Positions 37,039 through 45,649 of a DNA stretch of 64,000 nt are shown here, one piece after another. How positions within the stretch are numbered: the stretch's first letter is position 1; the number at the start of each line of letters is the position of its first letter. Source of the stretch: Streptomyces decoyicus. Lineage in GTDB: Bacteria > Actinomycetota > Actinomycetes > Streptomycetales > Streptomycetaceae. A program made the translations under genes and the position numbers. Below the pieces are notes generated by a model. It made no database searches. It had not been told where the DNA came from and worked only from the letters and a program-made list of their open reading frames with translations. The stretch is from contig NZ_CP082301.1 of NCBI RefSeq assembly GCF_019880305.1, positions 3,534,001 to 3,598,000 of the forward strand, written 5' to 3'.

Positions 37039-37074
37039 CATTCCACTAATCAACTAGCTAAAGGGGGGATCCGG

Positions 37075-38004
37075 GTGAGCGACCCGAGCCCATGGGCCAT
37101 CGAGGCCGAAGGACTGGGGAAGAAGTACCGCCGCGGCTGGGCCCTGCGGGACTGCTCCTTCCGGCTCCCCGCCGGCCACATCTGCGCACTCGTCGGACCC
37201 AACGGGGCGGGCAAGAGCACGTTCCTGGGCACCGCGACCCGGCTGGTGCAGCCGACCACCGGGACGCTGAAGCTGTTCGGCGTCCCGGTCTCCGACCCGG
37301 CCGTTCTGGAGCGGGTCGCCTTCCTCGCGCAGGACAAGCCCCTCTATCCGCGCTTCACCGTGGCCGAGTCCCTGCGGCTCGGCAAGGAGCTGAACCCGCG
37401 CTGGGACCAGGCGCTCGCCGAGCGGATCGTACGGTCCGGAAAGGTGCCGCTCACCGCCCGCATCGGCACCCTCTCCGGCGGCCAGCGCACCCGCGTCGCC
37501 TTCGCCCTCGCCTTCGGCAAGCGGCCCGAGCTGCTGCTGCTCGACGAGCCGATGTCCGACCTCGACCCGCTCGCCCGGCACGAGCTGTCGGGGCTGCTGA
37601 TGGCCGAGGCCGCCGAGCACGGCACGACGGTCCTGATGTCCTCCCACATGCTCGCCGAGATGGAGGTCATGTGTGACTACCTCCTCGTCCTCACCGAGGG
37701 CCGGCTGCGGATGGCGGGCCAGACCGAGGAGCTGGTGCCCGCGCACCTGCTGGTGACGGGCGTGGCCGAGGGCGACGACGGGGTGCCCGAGGAGCTGCGA
37801 CAGCGGCACACCGTGGTCGAAGCCCGGGTCACCGGGCGGCAGTTCAACGCCCTGGTCCGGCCCCGCGGCCCGGTCTCCGACAGCTGGGAGGTGCTGGTGC
37901 CGAGCCTGGAGGAGGTCCTGCTGGCCTATCTGCGGTCGCCCGAAGCACCCACTCTGATCGCGGACGATGCCCGCGTCGGCGGACCGCGGGAGGCGGCCGC
38001 GTGA
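37075..38004 (+). CDS. ABC transporter ATP-binding protein
   Basis: A 309-residue ATPase: Walker A GPNGAGKS, LSGGQ signature, Walker B LLLLDEPMSDLDPL and a 90-residue C-terminal extension typical of drug/peptide exporters paired with YtrA regulators. GTG start with an AAGGGGGG site. Its stop overlaps the permease start (GTGA). Likely part of a cell-envelope stress or antimicrobial export operon; substrate unknown. Confidence 0.94.
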   Translation: MSDPSPWAIEAEGLGKKYRRGWALRDCSFRLPAGHICALVGPNGAGKSTFLGTATRLVQPTTGTLKLFGVPVSDPAVLERVAFLAQDKPLYPRFTVAESLRLGKELNPRWDQALAERIVRSGKVPLTARIGTLSGGQRTRVAFALAFGKRPELLLLDEPMSDLDPLARHELSGLLMAEAAEHGTTVLMSSHMLAEMEVMCDYLLVLTEGRLRMAGQTEELVPAHLLVTGVAEGDDGVPEELRQRHTVVEARVTGRQFNALVRPRGPVSDSWEVLVPSLEEVLLAYLRSPEAPTLIADDARVGGPREAAA

Positions 38005-39023
38005 CCAGGACGAGCACCACGGGAGCCGAAGCGGCGAACGCGGTGGAGCCCGGCGATGCCCCCGGCAGCGGCCCCGCCGCCCGCCGTGAACTGCTGCACG
38101 GCCTGCCCTGGCTGGTCTGGCGCCGGCACCGCACGTTCCTGCGCCTCGCCCTGCTGGTCACCGTCGTGGGCTGCGCGACCTTCGCCTACCAGCACAGCGG
38201 CCTGATCGACTTCCTGCACGCCCGGGGGGCCACCCCCGACACCGAGGGGCGGCTGGCCAACGACTTCCAGAACACCTACGGCCGGCTGTTCGCCACCGGC
38301 AGCCAGCTGCTGGAGTTCCTGCCCGTCCTCATCGGCGTCTTCCTGGGCGCTCCGCTCATCGCCGGCGAGCAGGAACACGGCACCATCAAGCTGGTCAGCA
38401 CCCAGTCGGTGAGTTGCGGCCGCTGGGTGGCCGCCACCCTCGCCCTGCCGCTGACCGTCGCGGTGCTGTGCACCGCCCTGCTGTCGGCCGCCTTCACCTG
38501 GCTGTGGACGCCGGCACACAACCTGGCCATGGGCGGCGACTGGCTGACTGGCGGGGCCTTCGAGAGCACCGGTCCCGTTCCCGTCGCCCGGACCCTGTTC
38601 CTGACCGTCTGCGGTATCGCCCTCGGCATGCTGGTCAAGCGGGTGGTGCGGGCCATGGCGGCCACCGCCGTCTTCGCCCTGGTCACGTCCCTGATCTGGT
38701 CCGAGCTGCTGATCGGCCGCCTGGGCACCCTGCGCAGCGTCAGCTACCCCTACGACGGCGACGGCCCCGACCTGCCGCCCGACGCCGTACGGATCGACGA
38801 CTGGGTGTCCACCGCGGACGGCAAGCTCTACGGCTACGGCACCTGCGTCCACGGCGACGCCGAGTCCTGCCGGGCCAAGCTGGGCATCGTCAACCGGGTG
38901 ACCCAGTACTTCGACTACGGGCAGATGGCGGGGATGCAGTGGCTGGGCGCGGGAATTCTGCTGGCGCTGGCCGCCGTGGTGCTCACGTTCGTCGTGTGGC
39001 GGGCGCACCGGCGGCCCCTCTGA
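38001..39023 (+). CDS. ABC transporter permease
   Basis: A 340-residue ABC-2-like membrane subunit with about six helices: the first near residues 47-63, GVFLGAPLIAGEQEHGTIKLV (the conserved permease motif) near 113-133, and a C-terminal helix. A large extracytoplasmic loop (about residues 250-310) contains two cysteines. It is translationally coupled to the ATPase. Confidence 0.92.
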   Translation: MTRTSTTGAEAANAVEPGDAPGSGPAARRELLHGLPWLVWRRHRTFLRLALLVTVVGCATFAYQHSGLIDFLHARGATPDTEGRLANDFQNTYGRLFATGSQLLEFLPVLIGVFLGAPLIAGEQEHGTIKLVSTQSVSCGRWVAATLALPLTVAVLCTALLSAAFTWLWTPAHNLAMGGDWLTGGAFESTGPVPVARTLFLTVCGIALGMLVKRVVRAMAATAVFALVTSLIWSELLIGRLGTLRSVSYPYDGDGPDLPPDAVRIDDWVSTADGKLYGYGTCVHGDAESCRAKLGIVNRVTQYFDYGQMAGMQWLGAGILLALAAVVLTFVVWRAHRRPL

Positions 39024-39195
39024 ACGGCGTGGCGCACGACGGACGGTGCGGGTGCCGGACCGCGGGTTCCGCCCGTACGTGGCACCCCCCGGGCGGCGCT
39101 TTGACACCCGGCACGGCCGGCCCGATCATCAAGCGGTCGGGCCGCGCGGCCCCGGCGGCGCACCGGGCGCGACAGGCGGAAGAAGCAGAGAGGTG

Positions 39196-39588
39196 GTGAG
39201 CGTCGTCGAGTTCCGAATCGACCGGCGGAGCGGCGTCGCCACCTACCTCCAGATCGTCCAACAGGTCCAGCAGGCACTGCGGTTGGGCATCCTGGTGGAG
39301 GGCGACCGCCTGCCGACCGCCGCGCAGGTCGCCGCCACGACCAAGGTCAACCCCAACACGACCCTCAAGGCGTACCGCGAACTGGAGCGCGAGGGCCTGG
39401 TCGAACCCCGCCCCGGTCTCGGCACCTTCGTCAGCCGTACGCTCGCCCGCCCCGAGTCCGCGGCGGACGCCCTGCTGCGTGAGGAGCTGCGTTCCTGGAT
39501 GGACCGGGCCCGCACGGAGGGGCTCGACCGGGAGGACGTCCAGGCGCTGGTGAACTCGGTACTCCAGGACCGGTATCCGGACGGTTGA
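39196..39588 (+). CDS. GntR family regulator, YtrA subfamily
   Basis: A 130-residue regulator: winged helix at about residues 8-75 (YLQIVQQVQQALRLGILVEGDRLPT...VNPNTTLKAYRELEREGLV) and a short helical dimerisation tail, the size and form of YtrA proteins. These usually repress the ABC operon they belong to. GTG 39193 or 39196 may be used; the second has better spacing to the GAGAG site. About 170 bp separate it from the permease, so it may also have its own promoter. Confidence 0.92.
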   Translation: MSVVEFRIDRRSGVATYLQIVQQVQQALRLGILVEGDRLPTAAQVAATTKVNPNTTLKAYRELEREGLVEPRPGLGTFVSRTLARPESAADALLREELRSWMDRARTEGLDREDVQALVNSVLQDRYPDG

Positions 39589-39778
39589 GCGGGGCGGGGC
39601 GCGCTTCCGCCTGCTCGCCCCGCCACGGCCCGCCGCCCGTACCGGCCGCGCTTGACCCTCACGCCACGTCAGGCCCCAGCCTGACGAACGGCCCCGCCCC
39701 GCCACCGGTGACACCACCGCCGGAGGGACGGGCCGACCGGACACGACGGCCGGACAGGACGGGACGAAAGGCGCTGCG

Positions 39779-40564
39779 ATGAGCTACTCGGTCGGGCAGG
39801 TCTCCGGCTTCGCGGGGATCACGGTGCGGACCTTGCACCACTACGACAAGGCCGGCCTGCTCTCCCCCGGCGACCGCAGCCCCGCCGGCTACCGCTTGTA
39901 CAACGATGCCGACCTCTCCCGGCTCCAGCAGATCCTCTTCTACCGGGAGCTCGGCTTCCCCCTCGACGAGATCGCCACGATCCTGGAGGACCCCCAGGCC
40001 AACGCCCTCGATCACCTCCGCGCCCGGCACCGCCTCCTCAACGACCAGATCAGCAAGCTCCAGCGGCTGGTCGAGGTCGCCGAGCAGGCCATGGAGGTCC
40101 AGCAGACCGGCGTGGAACTGTCACCCGAGGAGCGGTTCGAGGTCTTCGGCGAGGTGACCTTCGACCTCACCTACGCCACCCAGGCCCATCTGAAGTGGCA
40201 GCACCGCGAGAGCTACCAGCGGTCGATGGCACGGGCCGCCGAGCACTCCAAGGAGGACTGGGCGAAGATCATGGCCGAGGCCGCCGACTGGCGCCTGCGG
40301 CTGACCGCCGTCTTCGACGCCGGGGAACCGGCGGACGGCGAGCGCGCCATGGACCTCGCCGAGGAACACCGGCAGCACATCGCCCGCTGGTTCACCCCGT
40401 GCCCCACCGACGTGCACGGCCGGATCGCCGACGGCTTCGTCACCGATCCCCGCGCCTTCGCCCTGGCCGTCCCGCCCACCGAACAACGGCCCGGCCTCGC
40501 CCCGTACCTGCGCACCGCCGTACACGCCAACGCCGTACGCCGGTCTCCGGCGGACGACGCCTGA
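39779..40564 (+). CDS. MerR family regulator with TipAS antibiotic-recognition domain
   Basis: A 261-residue TipAL-like protein. The MerR helix-turn-helix is at about residues 1-70 (YSVGQVSGFAGITVRTLHHYDK), a coiled-coil dimer helix follows to about 110, and the C-terminal TipAS-like domain (about 120-255, MARAAEHSKEDWAKIMAEA...IARWFTPCP) is the fold that traps thiopeptides and other multidrug ligands. A Cys is present in FTPCPTD, in the position where some TipAS domains bind ligand covalently. The target is unknown; autoregulation is common in the family. Confidence 0.93.
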   Translation: MSYSVGQVSGFAGITVRTLHHYDKAGLLSPGDRSPAGYRLYNDADLSRLQQILFYRELGFPLDEIATILEDPQANALDHLRARHRLLNDQISKLQRLVEVAEQAMEVQQTGVELSPEERFEVFGEVTFDLTYATQAHLKWQHRESYQRSMARAAEHSKEDWAKIMAEAADWRLRLTAVFDAGEPADGERAMDLAEEHRQHIARWFTPCPTDVHGRIADGFVTDPRAFALAVPPTEQRPGLAPYLRTAVHANAVRRSPADDA

Positions 40565-40715
40565 ACCACCGAGCCTGCGCACGGCTGAACGAGCCTGCAC
40601 GAGTCCTGAACACGGCACGGGCGCCCCCATGCCCACCGCCGAACGCGCGTCCCCCTCCCCTCCCCTCCCTGGCCGCCCTCCCCTGCCCCGAAGCGAAGCG
40701 AAAGCGGACCGCCCC

Positions 40716-41975
40716 ATGACGAAGATCCTGATCACCGCCGCCGGTTCGTACGGCGATGTCGCCCCCTACACCGGCCTGGGCGCCCGGCTCCGCGACGCCG
40801 GCCACGAGGTCGCGCTCGCCACGCACGACACCTACGCCCCCCTCGTCCAGGCCGCCGGCCTGGAGTTCCGCCGGCTGCCGGCCGACCCCCGCACCCGCCG
40901 CCCCGGCCAGGCACGGCCCGCCGCCCCCGGCAGCAAACGCGCCCTCATGCGCCAGGCCGCCGCCTTCGTCAAGGAACTGGGCGGCGGGATCGCCGACGCG
41001 GCCCACGAGGACACCGGCCTCCTCCTGCTCTCCGCCACCACCGCACCACTCGGCCATCACCTCGCCGAGGCGCTGGACATCCCGTCCCTGGACCTGCCCC
41101 TCGTACCCGGCGCCCCCACCGGCGACTTCGCCCCGGTCGTCAGCGGCGGCCGCTCGCTGGGCCGTTGGGGCAACCGCGCCGCCGGCCGCCTCTCGCTCCG
41201 CATCATCGACCGCCTCTACGCGGACGCGACCCGCGACCTCCGGTCCCGCCTCGGTCTGCCGCCCGCCACTCCCCGTACGGTCCGCCGCCGCACCGAAGCC
41301 GCCGGCCGGCCGGTCCTGCACGGCTTCAGCGAGGTCCTGGTGCCCCGCCCCGCGGACTGGCGTACCGGCCTGGACGTCGTCGGAAACTGGTGGCCCTGGC
41401 ACGCCCCGGACACCCAACTCCCGCACACCGTCGAGGACTTCCTCTCCGCGGGCCCACCCCCGGTCTTCCTCGGCTTCGGCAGCATGGCGGGCGGCGACGG
41501 CGAGCGCCTGAGCACCCTCGCGGCAGCCGCCCTGCGCCGCGCCGAGGTCCGCGGCATCCTCCAGTCCGGCTGGGCGGGCCTGACCACCCGGCACACACCC
41601 GAGCACGCCGACCTCCTCACCATCGGCGACGTCCCGCACGCCCTCCTCTTCCCCCGGATGTCCGCAGTGGTGCACCACTGCGGCGCCGGCACCACCGCCG
41701 CGGGTCTGCGCGCGGGCGTCCCCACCGTCCCGGTCCCGGTCACCGCCGACCAGCCCTTCTGGGCCGCCCGCCTGGCCTCCCTGGGCGCGGCCACCGCCCC
41801 GGTCCCCTTCGCCGACCTGTCCGCCGACAACGCCGTCGCCCGCCTGGCCGACGCCGTCACCCAGGCCGTCACCTCCCCCGCCCGCCGTGACCACGCCACC
41901 GAGGCCGCCCGCCGTCTCGCCGCCGAGGACGGCGCCGACGAGGTCATCAAGGCGGTCGCGCGGCTGGGGGTCTGA
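40716..41975 (+). CDS. glycosyltransferase, GT1/UGT type
   Basis: A 419-residue GT-B glycosyltransferase. The N-terminal acceptor domain starts KILITAAGSYGDVAPYTGLGARLRDAGHEVALAT. The C-terminal nucleotide-sugar domain holds HHCGAGTTAAGLRAGVPTVPVPVTADQPFWA, the sterol/macrolide glycosyltransferase signature. Possible roles are macrolide inactivation or lipid glycosylation. It follows the TipA-like regulator by 150 bp, and co-regulation of a detoxifying enzyme is an inference. Confidence 0.93.
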   Translation: MTKILITAAGSYGDVAPYTGLGARLRDAGHEVALATHDTYAPLVQAAGLEFRRLPADPRTRRPGQARPAAPGSKRALMRQAAAFVKELGGGIADAAHEDTGLLLLSATTAPLGHHLAEALDIPSLDLPLVPGAPTGDFAPVVSGGRSLGRWGNRAAGRLSLRIIDRLYADATRDLRSRLGLPPATPRTVRRRTEAAGRPVLHGFSEVLVPRPADWRTGLDVVGNWWPWHAPDTQLPHTVEDFLSAGPPPVFLGFGSMAGGDGERLSTLAAAALRRAEVRGILQSGWAGLTTRHTPEHADLLTIGDVPHALLFPRMSAVVHHCGAGTTAAGLRAGVPTVPVPVTADQPFWAARLASLGAATAPVPFADLSADNAVARLADAVTQAVTSPARRDHATEAARRLAAEDGADEVIKAVARLGV

Positions 41976-42100
41976 CCCCCTCACCCATCCGGACGCCCGG
42001 AGCGGCCAGGCCCCTCCTCCGCGCCAACCTCCACCCGTTCGGCGGCCCGTGGCCCCGCCCCGGGATGCGACCACCCGTCACAAGGCGTGGGCTCACCACT

Positions 42101-42658
42101 ATGACCACATTCCGCAAACGCCCCCCGCTTCGCAGAATGCTGCTCCACGCCATAGCCACGGCGGCCGTGGGCTCCGTCCTCACACTGACGGCCTCCCAGG
42201 TGGCCCACGCCGCCCCCGCCGCCCCCGCCGGCACCTGGACCCACCCCACGACCACCCACCACCGCATCAGCGCCCCCTACGGCATCCGCGGCACCTGGCA
42301 CGCCGGCCACCACACCGGCATCGACCTCGCCGTCCGCCCCGGCACCCGGGTCAGATCCGTGGGATCGGGCACCGTCGTCCTCGCCAGGAGATCAGGCGCC
42401 TACGGGAAAGCCGTGACGATCCGGATGAAGGACGGCCGCTACACCCTCTTCGGCCACCTCTCCCGCATCACCGTCCGCCCCGGCCAGAAGGTCCACGCCC
42501 GCACCCGCCTCGGCTACAGCGGCGCGACCGGCCGCGCCACCGGCCCCCACCTCCACTTCGAGGTGCGCAAGAGCCGCCGCTACGGCACGGACATCAACCC
42601 CCTCGCCTACCTGGCCAAACACGGCGTCCGCCTCACCTCACGCACCTTCACCCGCTAA
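42101..42658 (+). CDS. secreted M23 family metallopeptidase
   Basis: A 185-residue exported peptidase. The signal peptide (about residues 1-38, ending VAHA) precedes a compact LytM domain with HTGIDLAV (first two zinc ligands) and HLHFEV (catalytic His and third ligand). It probably cuts peptidoglycan cross-bridges or activates amidases. There is no LysM or other wall-binding domain. The ATG at 42101 gives the best signal peptide. Confidence 0.94.
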   Translation: MTTFRKRPPLRRMLLHAIATAAVGSVLTLTASQVAHAAPAAPAGTWTHPTTTHHRISAPYGIRGTWHAGHHTGIDLAVRPGTRVRSVGSGTVVLARRSGAYGKAVTIRMKDGRYTLFGHLSRITVRPGQKVHARTRLGYSGATGRATGPHLHFEVRKSRRYGTDINPLAYLAKHGVRLTSRTFTR

Positions 42659-42676
42659 CCCTCCCTAACCTTCCTC

Positions 42677-42711
42677 AACCTTCCCTATCCAATCCCCCCA
42701 TAGGGAAGGTT
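42677..42711 (+). promoter_or_regulatory. 12-bp inverted repeat and leaderless promoter
   Basis: AACCTTCCCTAT (42677-42688) and its exact complement ATAGGGAAGGTT (42700-42711) flank an 11-bp spacer. Another AACCTTCC half-site lies at 42667-42674. The right arm runs directly into TAGAGT (42711-42716), a -10-like box ending six bases before the GTG of the HTH gene. Binding here would block transcription, pointing to autorepression. Confidence 0.65.
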
Positions 42712-42722
42712 AGAGTAGTCTC

Positions 42723-43154
42723 GTGAACGAACGCTTCTACTCCGTGGAACAAGTCGCCGAGCGCCTGGGGCTGCACGTCCGCACCATCCGCAGCTACGTG
42801 CGGGACGGGCGGCTCCCCGCGGTCCGCATCGGCAAGCAGTACCGGATCGCGCACGAGGACCTGGAAGCGTTCACCGGGCGTCCGGTGCCCGCGCCCCCGA
42901 GCGAGACGGCAGGGCAACAGCGGCACACCGAGGTGTCGAGCATCGTGGAGATCGACGCGATCAGCGCCGAGACGGCCGACCGTGTGACCACCCTCCTGAT
43001 GGGCGCGGCAGCCAACCGTCGCCCGGAGGACGAGCCACTGCGGGTCGAGACGGCCTACGACGCGGAACGGGCCCGGATGAAGATCATTGTCCTGGGCGGC
43101 CTGGGCGTCACCGCCCGGCTGTTCGACTACATCGAGGGGGTGCTCTCATCGTGA
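42723..43154 (+). CDS. excisionase-type helix-turn-helix protein
   Basis: A 143-residue DNA-binding protein. The N-terminal MerR/excisionase helix-turn-helix (residues 5-52, YSVEQVAERLGLHVRTIRSYVRDGRLPAVRIGKQYRI) is followed by a linker and an unfamiliar alpha/beta domain (about 70-143, ending KIIVLGGLGVTARLFDYIEGVLSS). The start is GTG immediately downstream of a -10 box, so probably leaderless. Its stop overlaps the hydrolase start. No integrase is near, so a regulator is likelier than a true excisionase. Confidence 0.9.
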   Translation: MNERFYSVEQVAERLGLHVRTIRSYVRDGRLPAVRIGKQYRIAHEDLEAFTGRPVPAPPSETAGQQRHTEVSSIVEIDAISAETADRVTTLLMGAAANRRPEDEPLRVETAYDAERARMKIIVLGGLGVTARLFDYIEGVLSS

Positions 43155-43993
43155 GCACGATCTACAAGTCCGAGGCCGGCGCGCGCGAGATCCAGCGGCG
43201 TTACCGGGAGATGCTGCGCAGCTGGCCGGTCCCCGCCGAGCATGTCCGGATCCCGACCCGCGAGGGCGAGACCTTCGCCGTCGTCTCCGGCCCCGAAGAC
43301 GCACCGCCCGTGCTGCTGCTGCACGGCTCGGGGGCGAACGCGACGATGTGGCAGGACGACATCGCCTCCTGGGCACGGCATTTCCGCACCTACGCCCTCG
43401 ACGTCATCGGCGAGCCCGGCCTGAGCGCGCCGTCCCGCCCGCCCTTGGCCTCCGACGCCCATGCGCGGTGGCTGGACGAGGTACTGGACGGCCTCGGGAT
43501 CACCGGCGCCTCGGTCGTCGGGACCTCCCTCGGCGGCTGGCTGGCGCTGGACTACGCCACCCGCCGGCCGGAGCGGGTGACCCGCCTGGCCCTGCTGTGC
43601 CCCGGCGGCGTCGGAAGGCAGAAGGTGGGCTGGCTGTTCAAGGCCCTGCTCCTGCGCCCCTTCGGACGCCGGGGGGCACTTCGCTCGACGCGAGCCGTGA
43701 CCGGCCTGGACACACCCCAGACCGGGCCCGTCCTCGACCACGTGATGCTGACCTTCTCGCACTTCAAGCCGCGCACGGAACGGCTGCCCGTATTCCCCGA
43801 CAGCGCACTGCGCCGCCTGACCATGCCCGTACTGGTGATAGCCGGCGCCCGCGACGCGCTGTTCGACTCCGGGGGCACCGCCCGGCGCGTACGGCAGTGC
43901 GTCCCCCACGCAACCGTGAACCTCCTGCCCGAGACCGGCCACGCAATCCTCGGTCAGACCGATTCCGTCCTGGCCTTCCTGCGCGACGCATAA
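43151..43993 (+). CDS. alpha/beta hydrolase
   Basis: A 280-residue alpha/beta hydrolase: LLLHGSGANATMW oxyanion region, VVGTSLGGW nucleophile elbow (Ser near residue 123), AGARDALFDSG acid region and ETGHAI with the catalytic His. Coupled by GTGA to the HTH gene, it forms a two-gene operon under the inverted-repeat promoter. The substrate is unknown; the regulator may sense the hydrolase's substrate. Confidence 0.92.
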   Translation: MSTIYKSEAGAREIQRRYREMLRSWPVPAEHVRIPTREGETFAVVSGPEDAPPVLLLHGSGANATMWQDDIASWARHFRTYALDVIGEPGLSAPSRPPLASDAHARWLDEVLDGLGITGASVVGTSLGGWLALDYATRRPERVTRLALLCPGGVGRQKVGWLFKALLLRPFGRRGALRSTRAVTGLDTPQTGPVLDHVMLTFSHFKPRTERLPVFPDSALRRLTMPVLVIAGARDALFDSGGTARRVRQCVPHATVNLLPETGHAILGQTDSVLAFLRDA

Positions 43994-44306
43994 CCGGCAG
44001 GCGCCGCCTCCCGACAGCGACGGCATACCTGCCCCCGAATCCGCCCGGCGCCGCCCGACAGCGCCACGCGGCAACCAGCACCCCCAGGTAGCGAATTGGC
44101 CGGCCCCGGCCACCCACGGAGGCCGGCCATCCTGCTCACGCAACCGGATGACGGCCGATCAGCACGCCCGTCACCGCGGCCCGCCCCCTCCACCACCCCG
44201 GACAGACGCGAACGCCCCCGGAAACGACAAAGATCCCGCCCGATCATCTCGATCGGCGGGATCCCGTCCACCACTCCCAAGCTGACTCGGGAACGGTTTT
44301 TGTCTG
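43994..44306. other. intergenic region before tRNA-Ala
   Basis: This 313-bp stretch contains only the tRNA terminator hairpin (44232-44263). I see no gene in it. Confidence 0.5.
44232..44263 (-). terminator. terminator of the tRNA-Ala transcript
   Basis: On the minus strand GATCCCGCCGATC pairs with GATCGGGCGGGATC around a short AGAT-type loop, with one bulged base, and is followed by TTTGTCGTTT. It lies about 45 bp after the tRNA 3' end. Confidence 0.75.
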
Positions 44307-44379
44307 TGGACCTGAGGGGATTCGAACCCCTGACCCCCTCGTTGCGAACGAGGTGCGCTACCAGCTGCGCCACAGGCCC
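44307..44379 (-). tRNA. tRNA-Ala(CGC)
   Basis: A complete cloverleaf of 73 nt. Acceptor GGGCCTG pairs with CAGGTCC (one G-U) before discriminator A. The D-loop has AGCTGGTAGCG, the anticodon stem CCTCG/CGAGG encloses TTCGCAA with anticodon CGC (codon GCG), and the T arm is AGGGGTTCGAATCCCCT. CCA is not encoded. I see no integrase gene or duplicated 3' end nearby, so the site appears unoccupied by an integrative element. Confidence 0.97.
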
Positions 44380-44454
44380 TTGCGACGAGTGAAACTCTAG
44401 CATCTCGGTCGCGGTGCTCGGAAATCGCTTCCGGTGCTGGTCAGCGGAGGGCCG

Positions 44455-45498
44455 TCACTCGTTCGCCGCGCGCGGCCGGTCCTCGTTCTCGTACTGGTCG
44501 AAGAGCGGGGTGCGGCCGCGGGTGCGGCGGCCGGGGTGGGTGGGGCGGTCCTGTTGGGGGTCGGGCTGGGGGTGGTCGGGGGCGGCGCTGGAGCGGGCGG
44601 AGCTCCAGGCGTCCTCGGCGTCCAGGTCGACGTGGCTGGTGGCGCGGGGGGCGACCGGGGCAGTGACGTATGTGGGCAGGGGGACCGGGACCGGCTCCCA
44701 GCTGCCGGCGGCGGGCCGCGGGCGTTCGCGTTCGCGCTGCTGGTCGACCCACTCGGCGTGGTCGGTTTCCTCGACCAGGGCCCGGCGTCCCGCGGTGTGG
44801 GCGGGGGTGGCGGGACGGGGCGGTTCCGGGGCGGCGTCGGCCGGGGGGTCAACGCGGGCGGCGGCCGGGTGCTCGTCGGCAGGCGGCTGGTCGGCCGCCT
44901 GCTGAGGGCGGGACCTGCCTTCCCGCAGCCGCTGCGCTGCCGCCTCCGCCTTGCGCCGGTCCATGGTGAAGGTGAAGCGCCGCCGCTCCTGGGCGCGCAG
45001 GTAAATGATGTACGCGGTCAGGAGGAGGGCGGGGAGGGCGGGGGCCCAGAGGAAGGGGAGGCCGCCGACCGCGGCGACGATGGCGCCGGCGGTGAAGGTG
45101 AGGAACAGGATGGTGGTGGTGCGCCGGCGCCGGGCGAGGACCTTGGCGCGCTTGGTCCGCTCGGCGGCGGAGGGGCGCGGCGGGGCGGCCTGCACACGGG
45201 TGTGGGGAGCGTCGGGCGCTTCCGCCGGAGCGGGGTCGCCGAAGGCCCGGGCGGCGGCCTCGTCGGCCGTGGCGTCCGGGTCCACGTCGTCGCCCGCATC
45301 GTCGGCGGGGTACTCCCCGTGCGCCTTGTCGTAACGCCGCTGCATGGCCGCCCGTCCGGACAGCAGCCGGATGGCGGTGCTGAAGCGCTCGGTCGGACGG
45401 GCCTCGTTGAGCTCGTCCTGCCTACGGAGCCACATCGGCACCAAGTAGGCGGCCCAGGCCCCGACGATGACTGCGTAGATGAGGCCGCTGCTTCTCAC
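44455..45498 (-). CDS. sepX: SepX/GlpR-like divisome membrane protein
   Basis: A 347-residue protein: an N-terminal helix (LIYAVIVGAWAAYLVPMWL, residues 6-24) followed by RRQDELNEARPTERFSTAIRLLSGR, an acidic loop, two adjacent helices (about 125-165) and a long Pro/Arg/Glu-rich cytosolic tail. This matches SepX of Streptomyces, needed for septum and sporulation, and GlpR of Corynebacterium, the membrane receptor of the gephyrin-like protein Glp. The moeA/glp homologue lies in the same cluster. The assignment rests on remembered topology and context. Confidence 0.82.
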   Translation of the reverse strand: MRSSGLIYAVIVGAWAAYLVPMWLRRQDELNEARPTERFSTAIRLLSGRAAMQRRYDKAHGEYPADDAGDDVDPDATADEAAARAFGDPAPAEAPDAPHTRVQAAPPRPSAAERTKRAKVLARRRRTTTILFLTFTAGAIVAAVGGLPFLWAPALPALLLTAYIIYLRAQERRRFTFTMDRRKAEAAAQRLREGRSRPQQAADQPPADEHPAAARVDPPADAAPEPPRPATPAHTAGRRALVEETDHAEWVDQQRERERPRPAAGSWEPVPVPLPTYVTAPVAPRATSHVDLDAEDAWSSARSSAAPDHPQPDPQQDRPTHPGRRTRGRTPLFDQYENEDRPRAANE

Positions 45499-45649
45499 GA
45501 CTCACACGGTAGAGGGGTTTGCAGGGGGCCATCCGCCAATTGAGCCGGTGTGTCGCACGATCTGGCTGATATCTCGAACTTTTTTGTGATGGTAGAGATC
45601 AGCGCCTCCACCAATCCGGTCAATCAGGGAATGCATTCGAACGTTTATT

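Noticed and set aside
42723..43154. Excisionase of a mobile element
   Set aside because: Only the helix-turn-helix resembles Xis; a further domain and a coupled hydrolase are present and no integrase is near.
44307..44379. tRNA-Ala as the attachment site of an integrated element
   Set aside because: No integrase, excisionase partner or duplicated tRNA 3' end is visible on either side.
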